13,903 nt of DNA. It comes from Actinomycetes bacterium. Lineage in GTDB: Bacteria; Actinomycetota; Aquicultoria; CAJVYJ01; JAUVQD01. The translations under genes were made by a program, and so were the position numbers. Under the pieces are notes generated by a model. It made no database searches. It saw nothing but the letters and a program-made list of their open reading frames with translations, and was not told where the DNA came from. Positions 1 to 9,143 of this stretch are shown here, one piece after another (within the stretch, counting starts at the first letter, position 1; every line of letters starts with the position of its first letter). The stretch is from assembly GCA_030666075.1 (NCBI GenBank), contig DAOUYN010000005.1, positions 1 to 13,903 of the forward strand, given 5' to 3'.

Positions 1-722
<722 letters not shown>

Positions 723-733
<11 letters not shown>

Positions 734-1427
734 TCGGCAAGCCTACCATATCTTGGCGCCGCCTCAACTCCTGTTCGGCGATGAAGATATCGCCGGAGGT
801 GGTCACTTTGATATTCAATCCGCCGGTCTCGAAGACCCCGACCCGCCCGCCATACTGTTCGATCAAGCCGGCGTCGTCGGTAGCCTCGAACCCATCCTCA
901 CCCGCCCGCTCATGGGCCGCCAAAATTGTATGAAATGGGAACAATTGGGGGGTCTCAGCCCGGAAAAACCCGGCCCGCGGCCTGGTCGCCGTAATAACCC
1001 CGCCTTCGACCTCCTTGAGCGTGTCGACCACGGCAGCGGCGAAGATCAGCCCGTCCAGACGACCCAGGCGCTCAGCCGACGCCGCAATGGCATCCTCTGT
1101 GATCAGCGGTCGGGCGCCGTCATGTATCCAAACCAGCTCTGTCCCGGGCGGACAACTATCGAGTCCGGCAAAGACAGAACCCTGGCGCTCCTGCCGACCA
1201 CCGACAACAGTCACCGGGGTCCCGGCGGCCGCGTCAACGACTTCCGACAGACACCTGGGAATAAGCTCTTCCCTGGTGACAATCGCGATATGATCGATCA
1301 AAGGCGAGCGGCTGAAAGCGGCGACCGAATACCAAAGAACCGGCCGGCCATTCAAGAGCGCGAACTGTTTCTCGTCCCGGCCGAAGCGTTCGCCCCGACC
1401 GGCAGCGACTATGACAGCCGCGTTCAA
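723..1427 (-). CDS. ispD: 2-C-methyl-D-erythritol 4-phosphate cytidylyltransferase
   Basis: Third step of the MEP pathway: transfers CMP from CTP to methylerythritol phosphate, releasing pyrophosphate. It is 234 residues, the normal family size. Seen: the N-terminal nucleotide-binding loop AAGRGERFGRDEKQF (8-22), with the basic residues that grip CTP phosphates; the IHDGARPLIT segment (101-110), equivalent to the family VHDAARP motif and carrying the metal/ribose Asp at 103; TPQLFPF (159-165); and NIKVTTSGD (205-213), with the substrate lysine at 207. The ATG at 1427 overlaps the stop of the upstream PIN/TRAM gene (ATGA), and the 3' end overlaps ispF by 11 bases. Consecutive MEP-pathway steps IspD and IspF are thus co-translated, although IspE is not in the window. 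No fusion or truncation is seen. Confidence 0.97.
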
Positions 1428-2482
1428 GCGGTCTCAGTTTCCCTTATCCGCGAGAAGATCATCTTCCCGGCCGAAGTCTGCAACATTCTCGTGATCTTCA
1501 AGTCGACGGTCTCTCCAATCCGATCGCGGCCACCATCGACGACTACCATCGTGCCATCGTCTAGATACCCGACCCCTTGGCCCGACTCCTTGCCTTCGTG
1601 GATTATCTTGATCTCCAACTGCTCCCCCGGCAAGACGACGGGCTTGACCGCATTCGCCAGAGCGTTGATGTTCAAAACATCGACGCCCTCAAAACCGGCC
1701 ACCTTATTGAGATTATAATCGTTTGTGATCACCGCCGCTCCGGTTTCCCGGGCCATCCGCACGAGTTTGTCGTCGACGCCGGTCAGGTCAGAGTAGTCCG
1801 CCTCGGCGATGCGCACTCGCCCAACATGTTCGGAGCGAAGCTGATTGAGGATATCCAGTCCCCGGCGACCGCGGTTGCGCTTGAGCGCGTCGGCAGAATC
1901 TGAAATCTGGTGTAATTCCCCCAAAACGAACCTCGGCACCACCAGGTCCCCATCGATAAACCCGGCGTCCAGGATCTCGACGATCCGACCGTCGATCAGG
2001 ATATTCGTATCGAGCAGCTTCTCGCGCCCGGCTCCGGCGGCCGCAAGCGACCTTTCGGGAAGCTTAAGGACGCGTCCGAATTCCAAGCTGCGCCCGATCC
2101 CCAGTCGCACACCGAGCGATGCCAGGATGACGTACGTAAAGGTGATTGCGAGCGTTTTGACTTCCGCGATCTCGATCTGGGCCATAGGCATCGCTAATAG
2201 AAACGACACGATCAGGCCGGCTATCAGGCCGACGAATCCCATGATCAGGTCTGAGAGCGGGACACTTTGTAAAGTATCCTCCACCCAGGCCATTGTCCTG
2301 GTGAGCCATCTTCCGAAAATACCGCCGGCGACATATCCGATTGCGGAACCGAGGATCATGTAGATGATAATTGCGAAATTATTATTAATATCAGTCCCGG
2401 GCCAACCGAATCTTATCGCTACGCGATACCCGCCAATAGCCGCCGCCAAGATAAGAGCAAACCTTGTCAGCTGTATAAGCAT
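1424..2482 (-). CDS. YacL-like membrane protein with PIN and TRAM domains (putative membrane-anchored RNase)
   Basis: 352 residues. Hydropathy by eye shows about four membrane segments (roughly 5-24, 36-56, 78-100 and 108-130). A PIN nuclease domain follows at about 153-275 and a TRAM RNA-binding domain at about 283-346. PIN acidic residues are visible: D158 in LLDTN, E189 in VLGEL, D237/D238 in GVDDKL and D255 in TNDYN. This is the complete set expected for a metal-dependent ribonuclease, so the domain looks active. The family is the B. subtilis YacL group, found after disA in Gram-positives; its cellular substrate is not established. The start at ATG 2482 gives the family-type N-terminus beginning directly with the first membrane segment, but no Shine-Dalgarno precedes it. 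A strong one lies 30 bases upstream, in front of an in-frame ATG-AAG-TAG (see separate entry). The gene overlaps ispD by four bases. Confidence 0.9.
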   Translation of the reverse strand: MLIQLTRFALILAAAIGGYRVAIRFGWPGTDINNNFAIIIYMILGSAIGYVAGGIFGRWLTRTMAWVEDTLQSVPLSDLIMGFVGLIAGLIVSFLLAMPMAQIEIAEVKTLAITFTYVILASLGVRLGIGRSLEFGRVLKLPERSLAAAGAGREKLLDTNILIDGRIVEILDAGFIDGDLVVPRFVLGELHQISDSADALKRNRGRRGLDILNQLRSEHVGRVRIAEADYSDLTGVDDKLVRMARETGAAVITNDYNLNKVAGFEGVDVLNINALANAVKPVVLPGEQLEIKIIHEGKESGQGVGYLDDGTMVVVDGGRDRIGETVDLKITRMLQTSAGKMIFSRIRETETA

Positions 2483-2503
2483 AGCGTTCGATAAAGTCTG
2501 TAG

Positions 2504-2512
2504 CTACTTCAT
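2504..2512 (-). other. Two-codon minimal ORF (Met-Lys-stop) with strong ribosome site upstream of the YacL-like gene
   Basis: On the minus strand, GGGAGGG (2523-2517) stands four bases before ATG AAG TAG. This ATG is exactly 30 bases, and in frame, upstream of the ATG at 2482 used for the PIN/TRAM gene, which has no recognisable ribosome site of its own. Two readings are possible. It may be a start-stop-like leader whose ribosomes re-initiate at 2482. Alternatively, the real start is 2512 and the TAG is a mutation or base-call error, giving MK-x-LQTLSNAMLIQ. The sequence alone cannot decide, but family N-termini favour 2482 as the start of the mature reading frame. Confidence 0.45.
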
Positions 2513-2602
2513 CGTTCCCTCCCTTCTTATGGATTCATGCGCAAAAGGATAAATTAGTTATGATAATTTTCTCTTCGGCAGAATGTTCGGTGAAGTTAAG
2601 GG

Positions 2603-3670
2603 TTAAACGTATCTTTCAAGCAAGTTGTGTTCGCGCAATCTCTTTAGCCCGTCCTGGATCGCCTGGGCCCGGACCACCCCGATACCATCGACCTCGTCTA
2701 ACTCTTCGATGGTCGCACTTGTGATCCCTTTCAGGTTGTCGAAGCGTTCGACGAGCTTGTTGATTATCTTGACCGGGAGTCTGGGTATCCGCTTAAGCAG
2801 CCTGTAGCCTCGCGAATGCGCTGGTTGATCGAGGACGTTCACGGCCCCGTCGAAGCCCAGGAGCGGGGCGATACTCAGGGGGTCCAGCAGGTCCTCCTGG
2901 CTGAAGTCCGCCAGGCGTCGGCGCGCGCGCTCGGCCAATTTCGGCTTGCTGCCATAGTCTCTGATCGTCATCAGCAGGTCATCCGCGACGGTCCGCACTA
3001 ATTCGTCAGACTGCATTCGCAATAGACGGCCGTCAACGCCGAGTTCCGTGATGAACCGGTTCAGCTCGGTACTAATGCGCTCGACCATCTCCGCCCGCTG
3101 GATGACCGTCAAGACATCGCTCAGGGCGACCAGGTCCTCAAACTCCAGGGCGCTCAAACTAGCTGATACCTGGTCGAGACGCCGCTTGTATTTTTCTAAA
3201 GTCTGCAGAGCCTGGTTCGCTTTGGCCAGAACGACCGGGATATCCTCCAAGACATACTTGAAATCATCGAAGTAGACGGAGACTATCTCGCGTTTTTGCG
3301 ATATCGAGAGGGCGGCGGCCTTCGTCTGCCGGGCAACGCGTTCGGCGGTACGGTGGCGGATCCCGGTCTCCGGGGTGGGGACTGAATAGTCGGGAACGAG
3401 ATGCACGTTGGCCATGAGTATCCTCTTGGCTCCTTCATCCAAAATGATCGCTCCGTCCATCTTGGCCAATTCGTAGAGCCGGAAAGGCGTCATCTCGCTG
3501 TCGATATCGAAGCCGCCGTTCGTTAAGTTCATCACATTCTCGGTATCGCCAATGACGATGAGCGCACCCGTTCGAGCCCGCAATATCTGCTCGATAGCGG
3601 TGCGTAAGGCGGTACCCGGAGCAACCCGGGCCAATACCTCAAGAAGCTTCTTGTCGCTGTTTTTACTCAT
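2603..3670 (-). CDS. disA: DNA integrity scanning diadenylate cyclase DisA
   Basis: Synthesises cyclic di-AMP from two ATP and, in Bacillus, scans DNA for branched structures, stalling when it meets them. Counted from the upstream GTG (3676) the protein is 357 residues, the normal length. Seen: the N-terminal diadenylate cyclase domain (about 5-145), with the two defining motifs DGA (74-76) and RHRT (107-110); a helical linker rich in charged heptads (about 150-300); and a C-terminal helix-hairpin-helix DNA-binding segment around LKGITSATIEELDEVDGIGV (about 314-333). The ATG at 3670 (MSKNSDKK) is preferred. A GTG two codons earlier is also possible, and neither has a clear Shine-Dalgarno. The gap to radA is about 45 bases, and GC-rich alternating GGC/CCG sequence fills it. 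Pairing with radA is functionally meaningful, because RadA is reported to interact with DisA in B. subtilis. Confidence 0.96.
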   Translation of the reverse strand: MSKNSDKKLLEVLARVAPGTALRTAIEQILRARTGALIVIGDTENVMNLTNGGFDIDSEMTPFRLYELAKMDGAIILDEGAKRILMANVHLVPDYSVPTPETGIRHRTAERVARQTKAAALSISQKREIVSVYFDDFKYVLEDIPVVLAKANQALQTLEKYKRRLDQVSASLSALEFEDLVALSDVLTVIQRAEMVERISTELNRFITELGVDGRLLRMQSDELVRTVADDLLMTIRDYGSKPKLAERARRRLADFSQEDLLDPLSIAPLLGFDGAVNVLDQPAHSRGYRLLKRIPRLPVKIINKLVERFDNLKGITSATIEELDEVDGIGVVRAQAIQDGLKRLREHNLLERYV

Positions 3671-3718
3671 GCGCACGTTGTGCCGGCGGCCGGCGGCCGT
3701 CGAAGACTAGCCCTTAAT

Positions 3719-5077
3719 TTAACGCTCGCTCCGTAGAACGGTCAAGGCCTCTCCAATATTGGCTACTTCGATGATCTCGAGGCCGTCGGCTTCGATCGAT
3801 CCACTTTTCGGGACCAATGCCTGCTTGAAGCCGAGTTTTGCCGCCTCCTTGAGACGCTCGGAGACGCGACCGACCGGTCGCACCTCGCCGGTGAGACCGA
3901 TCTCGCCGAACGCGCATATATCGCGAGGGACCAAACGGTCCTCGGCCGCTGAGACCACGGCCATCGCCAACGGGAGGTCCAGGGCCGGCTCGAAGATCTT
4001 GACCCCGCCGACGACATTTATGTAGACGTCGGCCTCCGCCAACCGGATGCCGGCCCGCTTCTCCAACACCGCCAATGTGATCATGGCCCGATTGTGCTCG
4101 ACCCCAGTCGTAAGCCGCCTAGGGTTAGTCAAGTAAGAGGGGGTGACTAGAGCTTGCAACTCGACCATGAGTGGCCGCGTCCCCTCGACGACCGCCGCCA
4201 CAGCCGAACCGCTGACCGCGTCGGACCGTTGGGACAAGAAAAGCTCAGAGGGATTAGCTACCTCGGTGAGGCCGGTCTTGCCCATCGAGAAGACGGCCAA
4301 TTCGTTGCTAGGACCATACCGGTTCTTAACGGTTCTGACCAGGCGGTAAGTGTGTTGATCTCCCCCGTCGAAATAGAGGACCGTATCTACCATATGCTCG
4401 AGAACGCGCGGCCCGGCGATCGTCCCGTCCTTCGTCACATGTCCGATGAGCAACACCGGCACGCCCGCTGTTTTTCCCCAACGCAATAGCTGGGCGGCGC
4501 ATTCCCGGACCTGGCTCACGCTCCCCGGGGCGGATTCGACCGCCGGGTGAAAAAGGGTCTGGATAGAGTCAACGACCAAAACATCGGGGCGAAGAGTGGC
4601 GACCGCCGCCTCTATCCGTTCCAGTGAGATCTCGGCCAGCAAGAACAGTTTGTCGGAGAAGCCCCCGAGGCGGTCCGCGCGCAACTTGACCTGTTCCGGT
4701 GACTCCTCGCCGGTGACGACCAGAACGGTCTTACCTGAAGCCGCCAAGCTTCCGGCCGCCTGCAAGGTCAGCGTCGATTTGCCGACCCCCGGTTCCCCGC
4801 CAAGAAGTATCAAGGAACCCGGGACCAGGCCGCCGCCAAGGACGCGATCGAGCTCATTTATCCCTGTCGACCAACGCTCCCCCGGTGTCGACTGTATCTC
4901 GGAGAGAGGTTTTGGCACCTCAGATGAGAAAACCCATCGGGAACCGCTTCGTGGCTCCCGATGGGTTGTTTCTTCAGTGTATGTGTCGAACTCGCCGCAC
5001 TCAGCGCACCTGCCTATCCAGCGAGGGGCCGTCGCGCCGCAACTATTGCAGCGCCAAACAGCGGCTGTCTTGCTCAT
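3719..5077 (-). CDS. radA: DNA repair protein RadA (RecA-like branch-migration ATPase)
   Basis: 452 residues, normal for the family. RadA helps process recombination intermediates as a hexameric DNA translocase. Domains seen in order: a four-cysteine zinc finger (C10, C13, C24, C27); a linker (about 30-65); a RecA-type ATPase with Walker A GEPGVGKST (K100) and Walker B LVVDS (about 167-171); the RadA-specific KNRYGPSNE motif (251-259); and a Lon-protease-like C-terminal domain (about 285-450) without an evident need for protease activity. The start ATG shares its A with the clpC stop (TGATG), so translation is coupled. Odd feature: the linker codons (residues 37-49) are formed by a perfect inverted repeat resembling an intrinsic terminator; see separate entry. 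Linker length from zinc finger to Walker A is similar to B. subtilis RadA, so the repeat is not an obvious extra insertion. Confidence 0.97.
   Translation of the reverse strand: MSKTAAVWRCNSCGATAPRWIGRCAECGEFDTYTEETTHREPRSGSRWVFSSEVPKPLSEIQSTPGERWSTGINELDRVLGGGLVPGSLILLGGEPGVGKSTLTLQAAGSLAASGKTVLVVTGEESPEQVKLRADRLGGFSDKLFLLAEISLERIEAAVATLRPDVLVVDSIQTLFHPAVESAPGSVSQVRECAAQLLRWGKTAGVPVLLIGHVTKDGTIAGPRVLEHMVDTVLYFDGGDQHTYRLVRTVKNRYGPSNELAVFSMGKTGLTEVANPSELFLSQRSDAVSGSAVAAVVEGTRPLMVELQALVTPSYLTNPRRLTTGVEHNRAMITLAVLEKRAGIRLAEADVYINVVGGVKIFEPALDLPLAMAVVSAAEDRLVPRDICAFGEIGLTGEVRPVGRVSERLKEAAKLGFKQALVPKSGSIEADGLEIIEVANIGEALTVLRSER
4931..4967 (-). repeat. Perfect 12-bp inverted repeat inside radA, terminator-like
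   Basis: Arms AACCCATCGGGA (4931-4942) and TCCCGATGGGTT (4956-4967) are exact reverse complements around a 13-base spacer. The spacer can continue the stem after one mismatch (C-G, C-G, G-U, C-G around a three-base loop). In the direction of radA transcription the stem is preceded by an A-rich stretch and followed by TTTTC, the shape of an intrinsic terminator or attenuator. It is translated in frame as THREPRSGSRWVF within the unstructured linker between zinc finger and ATPase. It may be an attenuator that lowers radA and downstream expression relative to clpC, or a palindromic element tolerated in a coding region. No second copy was found in the window. Confidence 0.7.
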
Positions 5078-7548
5078 CAGTCGTCATGACCAACCGAGGC
5101 TCCCACTTTTGCCTCTTTTCGCCGCTTGATGCTGAACGTCAAGCGGTTGTCTTTAGCTCCTATCTGGATATGGTCGCCACTCTTGAATTTGCCCGCCAGG
5201 ATCCCTTCGGAAAGCGGGTCCTCGATCAAGCGCTGGATGGCCCGACGAAGAGGGCGCGCACCGGATGCCGGCTCGTACCCCTCGGTCGCCAAAACGGTTT
5301 TGGCGGCGTCGCTCAAATCTATCTGCAGTTGCTGCTCTGACAGCTGAGTCTCGAGACGCGCGATCATCAGGTCGATGATCACCTTGATCTCATCCTGCGT
5401 CAGCTCGTGAAAGACGATCACGTCTTCGATCCGGTTCAAGAACTCGGGCCTGAACGTCCGCTTCAATTCGCCGACGACCTTGCCCTTCATGTCGTCATAT
5501 GAGAGCGCCTCCGCGCCCGCCTTTGAAAAACCGAGCGGTGTGGCTTTTTGGATATACCGGGCGCCAAGATTAGAAGTCATGATCAAGATCACGTTCTTAA
5601 AGTCGACCACGCGCCCCTGGGCGTCCGTCAACCGGCCATCTTCGAGTATTTGCAAGAGGATATTGAAGACATCGTGGTGGGCTTTTTCGATCTCATCCAA
5701 GAGCACCACGCAGTAGGAGCGGCGCCTGACAGCTTCGGTCAATTGCCCGCCCTCCTCGTAGCCTACGTAGCCCGGAGGAGAACCGATCAGCCTGGAGACA
5801 GTATGCTTCTCCATATACTCCGACATATCTATCTGAATAAGGGCTTGATCGTCGCCGAAGAGATACTCGGCCAGAGATTTGGCCAATTCGGTCTTGCCGA
5901 CGCCGGATGGGCCGAGGAACACGAAAGACCCGGACGGCCTCTTCGGGTCCTTTAGGCCGGCCCGAGTGCGGCGAATGGCCTTAGAGACCGCCACGATGGC
6001 CTCCTCTTGGCCGATGACCCGCTCGTGGAGTTTCTCTTCCATCTTCAGCAATCTGGCGGTTTCTTCTTCCGTCAACCGTGTGACCGGAATACCCGTCCAC
6101 GTGGAGACGATCTGAGCTATTTCTTCATCGCCTACCACTAGGTCTGACTGCGGGGCGATCTTCCAGGTCTGTTCGAGTTCGCGTACCTCCTCGAGCAACT
6201 GACGCTCCTGATCGCGATATTCAGCCGCTTTCTCAAACTCCTGCCCCTTGATAGCGCTCTCTTTCTGGTTTCGCAGATCGGTCAAGCGACCTTCTGCCTC
6301 ACCGGAGTGGGGCGGGGTCGTCATCTGCTGGATGCGCACGCGTGACCCGGCCTCGTCGACCAAGTCGATAGCCTTGTCCGGCAAGAACCTATCGGAAAGA
6401 TAGCGATCGGCCAGATTTGCCGCCGCCGTCAAGGCATCGTCGGTTATCGTCACATGGTGGTGGGCCTCATAACGCTCGCGCAACCCCCCGAGGATGGCGA
6501 TCGTCTCCTCGACACTCGGCTCGCCCACGATGATCTGCTGGAAGCGTCGCTCCAGGGCCGCGTCCTTCTCGACGTGCTTGCGATACTCGTCGAGCGTGGT
6601 GGCCCCGATCGTCTGTAATTCGCCGCGGGCCAATACAGGCTTGAGTATGCTGGCGGCATCGATGGCGCCTTCGGCCGCACCGGCCCCGACCAGGTTATGC
6701 ATCTCATCGATGAACAAGATGATATCTTTTCGATCAGCGATCTCTTTCATTACTTTCTTTAACCGCTCTTCAAACTCGCCCCGGTATTTCGAGCCGGCCA
6801 CGAGCGCCCCGAGATCGAGAGTGTATATCTCTTTGCCCCGCAATATCTCAGGGACCACGTTATCGGCTATCCGTTGGGCCAGACCCTCGACGACGGCAGT
6901 TTTACCGACCCCTGGTTCGCCGATGAGGACGGGGTTATTCTTGGTTCGACGCGAGAGTATCTGCATGACCCTCTCGATCTCGATATCTCGGCCGACGACC
7001 GGATCAAGCTTCTTCTCCCGAGCTAAAATCGTCAAGTTTCGACCAAACTCATCGAGCAAAGAGCCGCTAAACTGCTTACCGCTGTACTCGCGATCACCAG
7101 AACGCGCAGCGTGAGACCCGCTAAGTAGCTGGATGACCTGATTGCGGACTTTCTCGAGATCGGCTCCGAGGCTCAGGAGGACCCTGGCGGCCACGCCTTC
7201 GCCCTCGCGGATGAGCCCAAGCAAGATGTGCTCGGTCCCGATGTAATTGTGGCCAAGCTGCAGCGCCTCGCGCAGTGATAGCTCCAGCACCTTCTTGGCC
7301 CTAGGCGTAAAAGGGATGTGCCCGACTTGGGTCGAGACCCCTTTGCCAATAAGGTCCTCCACCTGCAAACGGACGTCTATCAGATTGATGCCGAGATTCG
7401 TCAGTGCTTTATAGGCGACGCCCTCTTCCTCGCGGATAAGGCCTAAGAGCAGATGCTCTGTCCCTATATAGTTCTGGTTGAGCATGCGCGCTTCTTCTTG
7501 CGCGTAAACTACGATCCGGCGGGCCTTTTCGGTGAACCGCTCAAACAT
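5077..7548 (-). CDS. clpC: ATP-dependent Clp protease ATP-binding subunit ClpC
   Basis: Hexameric AAA+ unfoldase that feeds proteins to ClpP. It is 823 residues, typical of ClpC. Seen: two Clp N-domain repeats (about 3-70 and 78-145, each with NYIGTEHxLLGLIRE); the first AAA module, with Walker A GEPGVGKT (210-217) and Walker B LFIDE (278-282); the middle domain with a UVR-type segment around [20 protein letters not shown] (425-444), which separates ClpC from ClpA and ClpB; the second AAA module, with Walker A GPSGVGKT (546-553) and Walker [12 protein letters not shown] (614-624); and the [15 protein letters not shown] sensor/arginine-finger region near the C-terminus. ATG 7548 has AAGGA nine bases upstream. 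The usual Bacillus companions ctsR, mcsA and mcsB are absent, with lysS lying immediately upstream, so control must differ. A palindrome at 7600-7619 is a candidate operator. Confidence 0.98.
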   Translation of the reverse strand: MFERFTEKARRIVVYAQEEARMLNQNYIGTEHLLLGLIREEEGVAYKALTNLGINLIDVRLQVEDLIGKGVSTQVGHIPFTPRAKKVLELSLREALQLGHNYIGTEHILLGLIREGEGVAARVLLSLGADLEKVRNQVIQLLSGSHAARSGDREYSGKQFSGSLLDEFGRNLTILAREKKLDPVVGRDIEIERVMQILSRRTKNNPVLIGEPGVGKTAVVEGLAQRIADNVVPEILRGKEIYTLDLGALVAGSKYRGEFEERLKKVMKEIADRKDIILFIDEMHNLVGAGAAEGAIDAASILKPVLARGELQTIGATTLDEYRKHVEKDAALERRFQQIIVGEPSVEETIAILGGLRERYEAHHHVTITDDALTAAANLADRYLSDRFLPDKAIDLVDEAGSRVRIQQMTTPPHSGEAEGRLTDLRNQKESAIKGQEFEKAAEYRDQERQLLEEVRELEQTWKIAPQSDLVVGDEEIAQIVSTWTGIPVTRLTEEETARLLKMEEKLHERVIGQEEAIVAVSKAIRRTRAGLKDPKRPSGSFVFLGPSGVGKTELAKSLAEYLFGDDQALIQIDMSEYMEKHTVSRLIGSPPGYVGYEEGGQLTEAVRRRSYCVVLLDEIEKAHHDVFNILLQILEDGRLTDAQGRVVDFKNVILIMTSNLGARYIQKATPLGFSKAGAEALSYDDMKGKVVGELKRTFRPEFLNRIEDVIVFHELTQDEIKVIIDLMIARLETQLSEQQLQIDLSDAAKTVLATEGYEPASGARPLRRAIQRLIEDPLSEGILAGKFKSGDHIQIGAKDNRLTFSIKRRKEAKVGASVGHDD

Positions 7549-7599
7549 ATAGCCACTTCCTTCGCGGTGTTATAGATTAGGGATATTTTACCACCCTGG

Positions 7600-7619
7600 C
7601 CCCTATTTCAAAATAGGGG
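7600..7619. promoter_or_regulatory. Palindrome upstream of clpC: candidate operator or lysS-end hairpin
   Basis: CCCCTATTTCAAAATAGGGG: nine-base arms (7600-7608 and 7611-7619) are exact reverse complements around the two central bases CA. It lies 51 bases upstream of the clpC start, in the 107-base lysS-clpC gap. On the minus strand its centre contains TTGAAA, a good -35 hexamer, and TAAAAT (7590-7585) follows after a short 15-base spacer. A repressor bound here would block that promoter. No T-run follows, so a simple terminator is less likely. It does not match the CtsR direct repeat or the HspR inverted repeat that I know. Confidence 0.5.
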
Positions 7620-7655
7620 TCTCCTAAGGGGGCAAAAGAGAGCCATCGAAAAACG

Positions 7656-9143
7656 CTATCTGGCTTCGGGGCGCATCTGTGGAAACAAGATAACATCCCG
7701 GATGGAAGCGGAGTCAGTCAGGATCATGACGAGCCGGTCGATCCCGATCCCGAGGCCACCCGTGGGCGGCAACCCGATCTCTAAGGCACGGAGAAAATCT
7801 TCATCGAGAAATTGGGCCTCATCGTCGCCCGCCGTTCGCAATTCGACTTGCTTCTCAAAACGGCGTCGCTGCTCGAGCGGGTCCGTCAACTCGGAAAAAG
7901 CGTTCGCGATCTCACGTCCGCACATCATTAGCTCGAACCTCTCCGCCAGCTCGGGATGGTCAGGGTGCCCCTTGGCCAGCGGCGTCACCTCGACGGGATA
8001 GTCGAGAATGAAAGTCGGCTGGATGAGCTTGCCTTCGACATACTTCTCAAATATCTCGGTCATTATCTTACCCTTGCCGTCAGCCTTATTCACCGGGACT
8101 TCGGCCTCTTCGGCGATGCCCCGCAATTCATCGATAGACATATCAAAAGAGAGGTCAAAACCTCCGACCGTCTTCAGGGACTCCAGAAAAGTCATCTTGA
8201 TGAACGGAGCCCCAAAGTCGAGCTCCTCCCCTTGATAAGAGACTTTATCTCCCAAACCGATCCGTTTAGCGACCGCTTTGATCAAGCCCTCGGTCAATTC
8301 CATCATATCGCCGTAGTCGGCGTACGCCTGATAGACCTCGAGCATGGTGAATTCCGGGTTGTGCATGATGGACATACCTTCGTTCCGAAAGTTGCGGTTT
8401 ATCTCATAGATCCGGTCGTAGCCGCCGACCACCAGTCGTGTTAAATAAAAATAGGGCGCCACGCGCAAAAAAAAAACTATAAAAAAGGGGTGGTGTTGAG
8501 TCGTAAAAGGCCAGGGCGGCGCCCCCCCCCGTATCGATTGGAGCATCGGCGTCTCGACCTCTTGAAACATGCGCTCGTTCAGGAACTCCCGGATCCCGGA
8601 GATCACCGCTATCCGGGAGTCAAAGACCTTTCGTACATCGGGATTGACGATCAGGTCGAGGTAGCGCTGCCTGTAGCGAATCTCCACGTCCTTGAGGCCA
8701 TGCCATTTTTCCGGCAGAGGCAGCAGTGATTTTGTCAGTAACTTGAATTCTTTGACCTCGACCGACAGTTCACCCCGGCGGGTCCGAAAAACCGGTCCGC
8801 CGACGCCGACGATGTCGCCGATGTCGAACGACAGGAACTCCTCATAGTCATCTTCAAGATTGTTGACGGCTAAGTAGAGCTGGAATGACGCCGTGCCATC
8901 GTCAATAACGATGAAGCTGGCTTTTCCATGGCGGCGGATGGCTTTGATGCGTCCCGCGGTGGAGACAGGACCCTCGCCGTGTTCGCCGGCCTCAAGCTCA
9001 CTGTGGCCCTCGACGAGATCGATCAGCCGATGGGTCCGTTTAAATCGCTCTTGGTAAGGGTCATTGCCGCGCTCACGAAGTGCTTCGAGGTGATCGCGTC
9101 GTTGCTGTATCAGCTCACTCGGAGAATCCGCGTCAGCGGTCAC
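7656..9143 (-). CDS. lysS: Lysyl-tRNA synthetase, class II (with a locally corrupted segment)
   Basis: Charges tRNA-Lys. The 495 residues match normal bacterial LysS. Seen: an OB-fold anticodon domain (about 60-145); the motif 1 region EVETPM (195-200); motif 2 EINRNFRNEGMS (247-258) with PEFTMLEVYQAY; and motif 3 GGLGIGIDRLVMILTDSASIRDVILFPQM near the C-terminus. It starts with GTG at 9143, overlapping the greA stop (GTGA). Odd: residues about 205-235 read IRGGAPPWPF...HPFFIVFFLRVAPYFYLT, where the family has IPGGAAARPF...NALDxDxYLRIAPELYLK. The changes coincide with runs of ten A, six A and nine C on the plus strand. The glutamate of APEL, which binds the lysine substrate (E240 in E. coli LysU), is replaced by tyrosine. 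The frame is intact. I read this as a sequence or assembly error over a functional gene rather than evolution, because everything around it is normal. Confidence 0.93.
   Translation of the reverse strand: MTADADSPSELIQQRRDHLEALRERGNDPYQERFKRTHRLIDLVEGHSELEAGEHGEGPVSTAGRIKAIRRHGKASFIVIDDGTASFQLYLAVNNLEDDYEEFLSFDIGDIVGVGGPVFRTRRGELSVEVKEFKLLTKSLLPLPEKWHGLKDVEIRYRQRYLDLIVNPDVRKVFDSRIAVISGIREFLNERMFQEVETPMLQSIRGGAPPWPFTTQHHPFFIVFFLRVAPYFYLTRLVVGGYDRIYEINRNFRNEGMSIMHNPEFTMLEVYQAYADYGDMMELTEGLIKAVAKRIGLGDKVSYQGEELDFGAPFIKMTFLESLKTVGGFDLSFDMSIDELRGIAEEAEVPVNKADGKGKIMTEIFEKYVEGKLIQPTFILDYPVEVTPLAKGHPDHPELAERFELMMCGREIANAFSELTDPLEQRRRFEKQVELRTAGDDEAQFLDEDFLRALEIGLPPTGGLGIGIDRLVMILTDSASIRDVILFPQMRPEAR

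Noticed and set aside
3677..3718. GC-rich alternating GGC/CCG stretch between radA and disA as a terminator
   Set aside because: The arms are short and shifted, with no T-run after them. It is more likely just GC-rich spacer.
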